From contig JAUCSE010000001.1 of assembly GCA_030445275.1 (NCBI GenBank), positions 1 to 64,000 on the forward strand: 64,000 nt of DNA, written 5' to 3'. This DNA comes from Mucilaginibacter sp. GTDB lineage: Bacteria; Bacteroidota; Bacteroidia; Sphingobacteriales; Sphingobacteriaceae. Numbering within the stretch: the first letter of the stretch is position 1; every line of letters starts with the position of its first letter. Below are positions 62,776 through 64,000 of this stretch, piece after piece. The notes below the pieces were generated by a model. It saw nothing but the letters and a program-made list of their open reading frames with translations, was not told where the DNA came from and did not search any database. A program made the translations under genes and the position numbers.

Positions 62776-62995
62776 TGTCTTGTTTTAATGCTGTTGCTTA
62801 CAAGAGATAGACGATTGAGCTTTAATAACATTTTAAATTAGTTAATAATCAATCTGTTATTTCAATATCCCGTTGATCATCAATTGTAACTGATAACTAT
62901 GATTTTTTACAGAGATGTCCAATTTGTGCAACCTCACTTGATATGGGTGTATAATTCAATAATCACTAATTAAAATTAGAGTTAAAATTACGACA

Positions 62996-63349
62996 ATGAA
63001 AGAGTTTGCATTAATTTTCAGACACGAAGATGGCCACAAAGTGGCTTCGCCAGAGCAAATACAGATCTGGATGAAACAAACAATGGACTGGATAAGTACC
63101 ATTGCCGCTAAAAATAAATTTGTAGACGGAGCCGGGTTGCCGTTTGATGATGCCAGGGTGGTACACGCCGATAATACAGTTACCAACGGCGCTTTCGGTA
63201 AGGTGAAGGAAACCATCGGCGGCTATATTATTGTTAAGGCTGATACTGTTGATGAAGCCGTTGAATTTGCCAAAGGCTGTCCTGTTTTACAGGGTGAAGG
63301 TAATAGTGTTGAAGTTAGGACAATAGCCAAACGCCATGATGCTGAATAA
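62996..63349 (+). CDS. YCII-domain (DGPF-type) protein
   Basis: 117 aa small ferredoxin-like fold. KEFALIFRHEDGHKVASPEQIQIWMKQTMDWISTIAAKNKFVDGAGLPFD, then GGYIIVKADTVDEAVEFAKGCPVL and EVRTI match the YCII-related family seen beside ECF sigma factors or oxidoreductases. Catalytic role unknown. A bidirectional terminator follows. Confidence 0.85.
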   Translation: MKEFALIFRHEDGHKVASPEQIQIWMKQTMDWISTIAAKNKFVDGAGLPFDDARVVHADNTVTNGAFGKVKETIGGYIIVKADTVDEAVEFAKGCPVLQGEGNSVEVRTIAKRHDAE

Positions 63350-63378
63350 ACATAATGAGTTGGAATGGTGTAAAAAAC

Positions 63379-63406
63379 AAAAGCTTACCCATTGGGTAAG
63401 CTTTTT
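63379..63406. terminator. Bidirectional terminator between the YCII gene and trhO
   Basis: AAAAGCTTACCC, loop ATT, GGGTAAGCTTTTT: 12-bp stem with A-run and T-run on either side, between convergent genes. Confidence 0.88.
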
Positions 63407-63428
63407 GTAATATGATATGTTAAAAGGC

Positions 63429-64000
63429 TTAATCGGCCAGTTGCAGGTTGTTTTTCTTTGCTGTGTTTACCGGTTGGGGTACTTTTACATAGTAACCTGA
63501 GCCGTCATAGACCCTTTTGCGGGGATGGCTTTGGCAGGCATCGCTGCAGCAACCCTCCATTTTTGTGCCGCACTCATCGCATTGGGTAAAATGCTCATTG
63601 CACTCCGGATTAGCGCAGTTGATCATTTTAGGTGTGGTTTTGCCACAATTGCGGCAGGTTGATATCACCACCGGATTCACGTTGTTTACATCAACAGAAA
63701 GGCGGTTATCAAACACATAACATTTGCCTTCAAAATCCTCACCGCCGGCTTCCTTACCGTATTTAATGATCCCACCGTGCAGCTGATACACATCCTTAAA
63801 ACCTTCGTGCAGTAACAGGGCCGATGCTTTTTCGCATTTGATGCCGCCGGTGCAATAGGTTAATATTTTTTTGTCCTTGTATTTAGCCAGCTCGTTGATC
63901 ATATCCGGGAAATCCCTGAAATTTTCAATATCGAGCGTAACCGCGTTTTTAAATTTGCCTAACGAATGCTCGTAGTTGGAGCGTACATCCAAAACCACCA
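63429..64000 (-). CDS. trhO: tRNA uridine(34) hydroxylase TrhO, 3' part only
   Basis: Partial: the gene continues past the window end and the visible 190 residues are the C-terminal portion. The rhodanese domain is seen (VLDVRSNYEHSLGKFKNAVTLDIENFRDFP; active Cys in YCTGGIKCEKA), followed by a cysteine-rich zinc-ribbon-like tail (STCRNCGKTTPKMINCANPECNEHF, CDECG, CCSDACQ). TrhO hydroxylates U34 of tRNAs to make 5-hydroxyuridine. Confidence 0.92.
   Translation of the reverse strand, partial: VVLDVRSNYEHSLGKFKNAVTLDIENFRDFPDMINELAKYKDKKILTYCTGGIKCEKASALLLHEGFKDVYQLHGGIIKYGKEAGGEDFEGKCYVFDNRLSVDVNNVNPVVISTCRNCGKTTPKMINCANPECNEHFTQCDECGTKMEGCCSDACQSHPRKRVYDGSGYYVKVPQPVNTAKKNNLQLAD

Overview
The window looks like chromosomal DNA of a Bacteroidota bacterium of the Sphingobacteriaceae type, most like Mucilaginibacter or Pedobacter. 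This rests on SusC/SusD outer-membrane proteins, a periplasmic triple-tyrosine LuxR-type regulator, a GH3-family protein beside LptB, promoters with a TAnnTTTG -7 box, weak Shine-Dalgarno sites and a moderate GC content. The genus is inferred from style, not from a marker gene. I saw no rRNA, tRNA, CRISPR array or prophage.

Layout. 0.2-7.2 kb: secreted amidohydrolase, DUF5694-like protein, a TetR regulator with two small membrane proteins and three matching operators, a polysaccharide-deacetylase-like protein and pdxJ. 7.5-17 kb: gcvP, a response regulator, an MBL-fold hydrolase, recJ, lptB, a GH3-family protein and a REP-associated tyrosine transposase (RAYT) with its inverted REP pair. 17-25 kb: dnaA, a three-gene methylmalonyl-CoA mutase operon, an IscA/ErpA-type protein, a thioredoxin-fold protein and an ABC permease. 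25-29 kb: a cell-surface sugar operon (Uxs, GalE, CpsB-like phosphatase) and waaA. 29-35 kb: a compact operon (alpha/beta hydrolase, two acyltransferases, glycosyltransferase, CruF) followed by ispH and a CrtW-like ketolase. A CrtD/CrtI desaturase lies at 40-41 kb. Together these predict a hydroxylated, ketolated, glycosylated and acylated carotenoid. 35-49 kb: mostly housekeeping genes (hemH, pepP, asd, a threonine-dehydrogenase-like SDR, YebC family) and a proline-rich repeat protein. 49-61.5 kb: an ApbE plus Tat-exported Gfo/Idh/MocA pair, then a polysaccharide utilisation locus with a GH144 predicted to act on beta-1,2-glucan (GH144, SusD, SusC, regulator). 61.6-64 kb: a TetX-like monooxygenase, a YCII-domain protein and the 3' part of trhO.

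Three things stand out. (1) apbE overlaps by ATGA a gene for an exported Gfo/Idh/MocA oxidoreductase that carries a canonical flavinylation motif (DGVTGAT), which suggests a covalently flavinylated sugar dehydrogenase beside a glucan locus. (2) The RAYT has an inverted REP pair beside it and a diverged REP copy 19 kb away whose changes keep the hairpin paired. (3) The intergenic spaces are full of palindromic MITE-like elements. Several are nested in one another, one with a visible target duplication, and several run into the 3' ends or the inside of coding regions, supplying stop codons or peptide tails.
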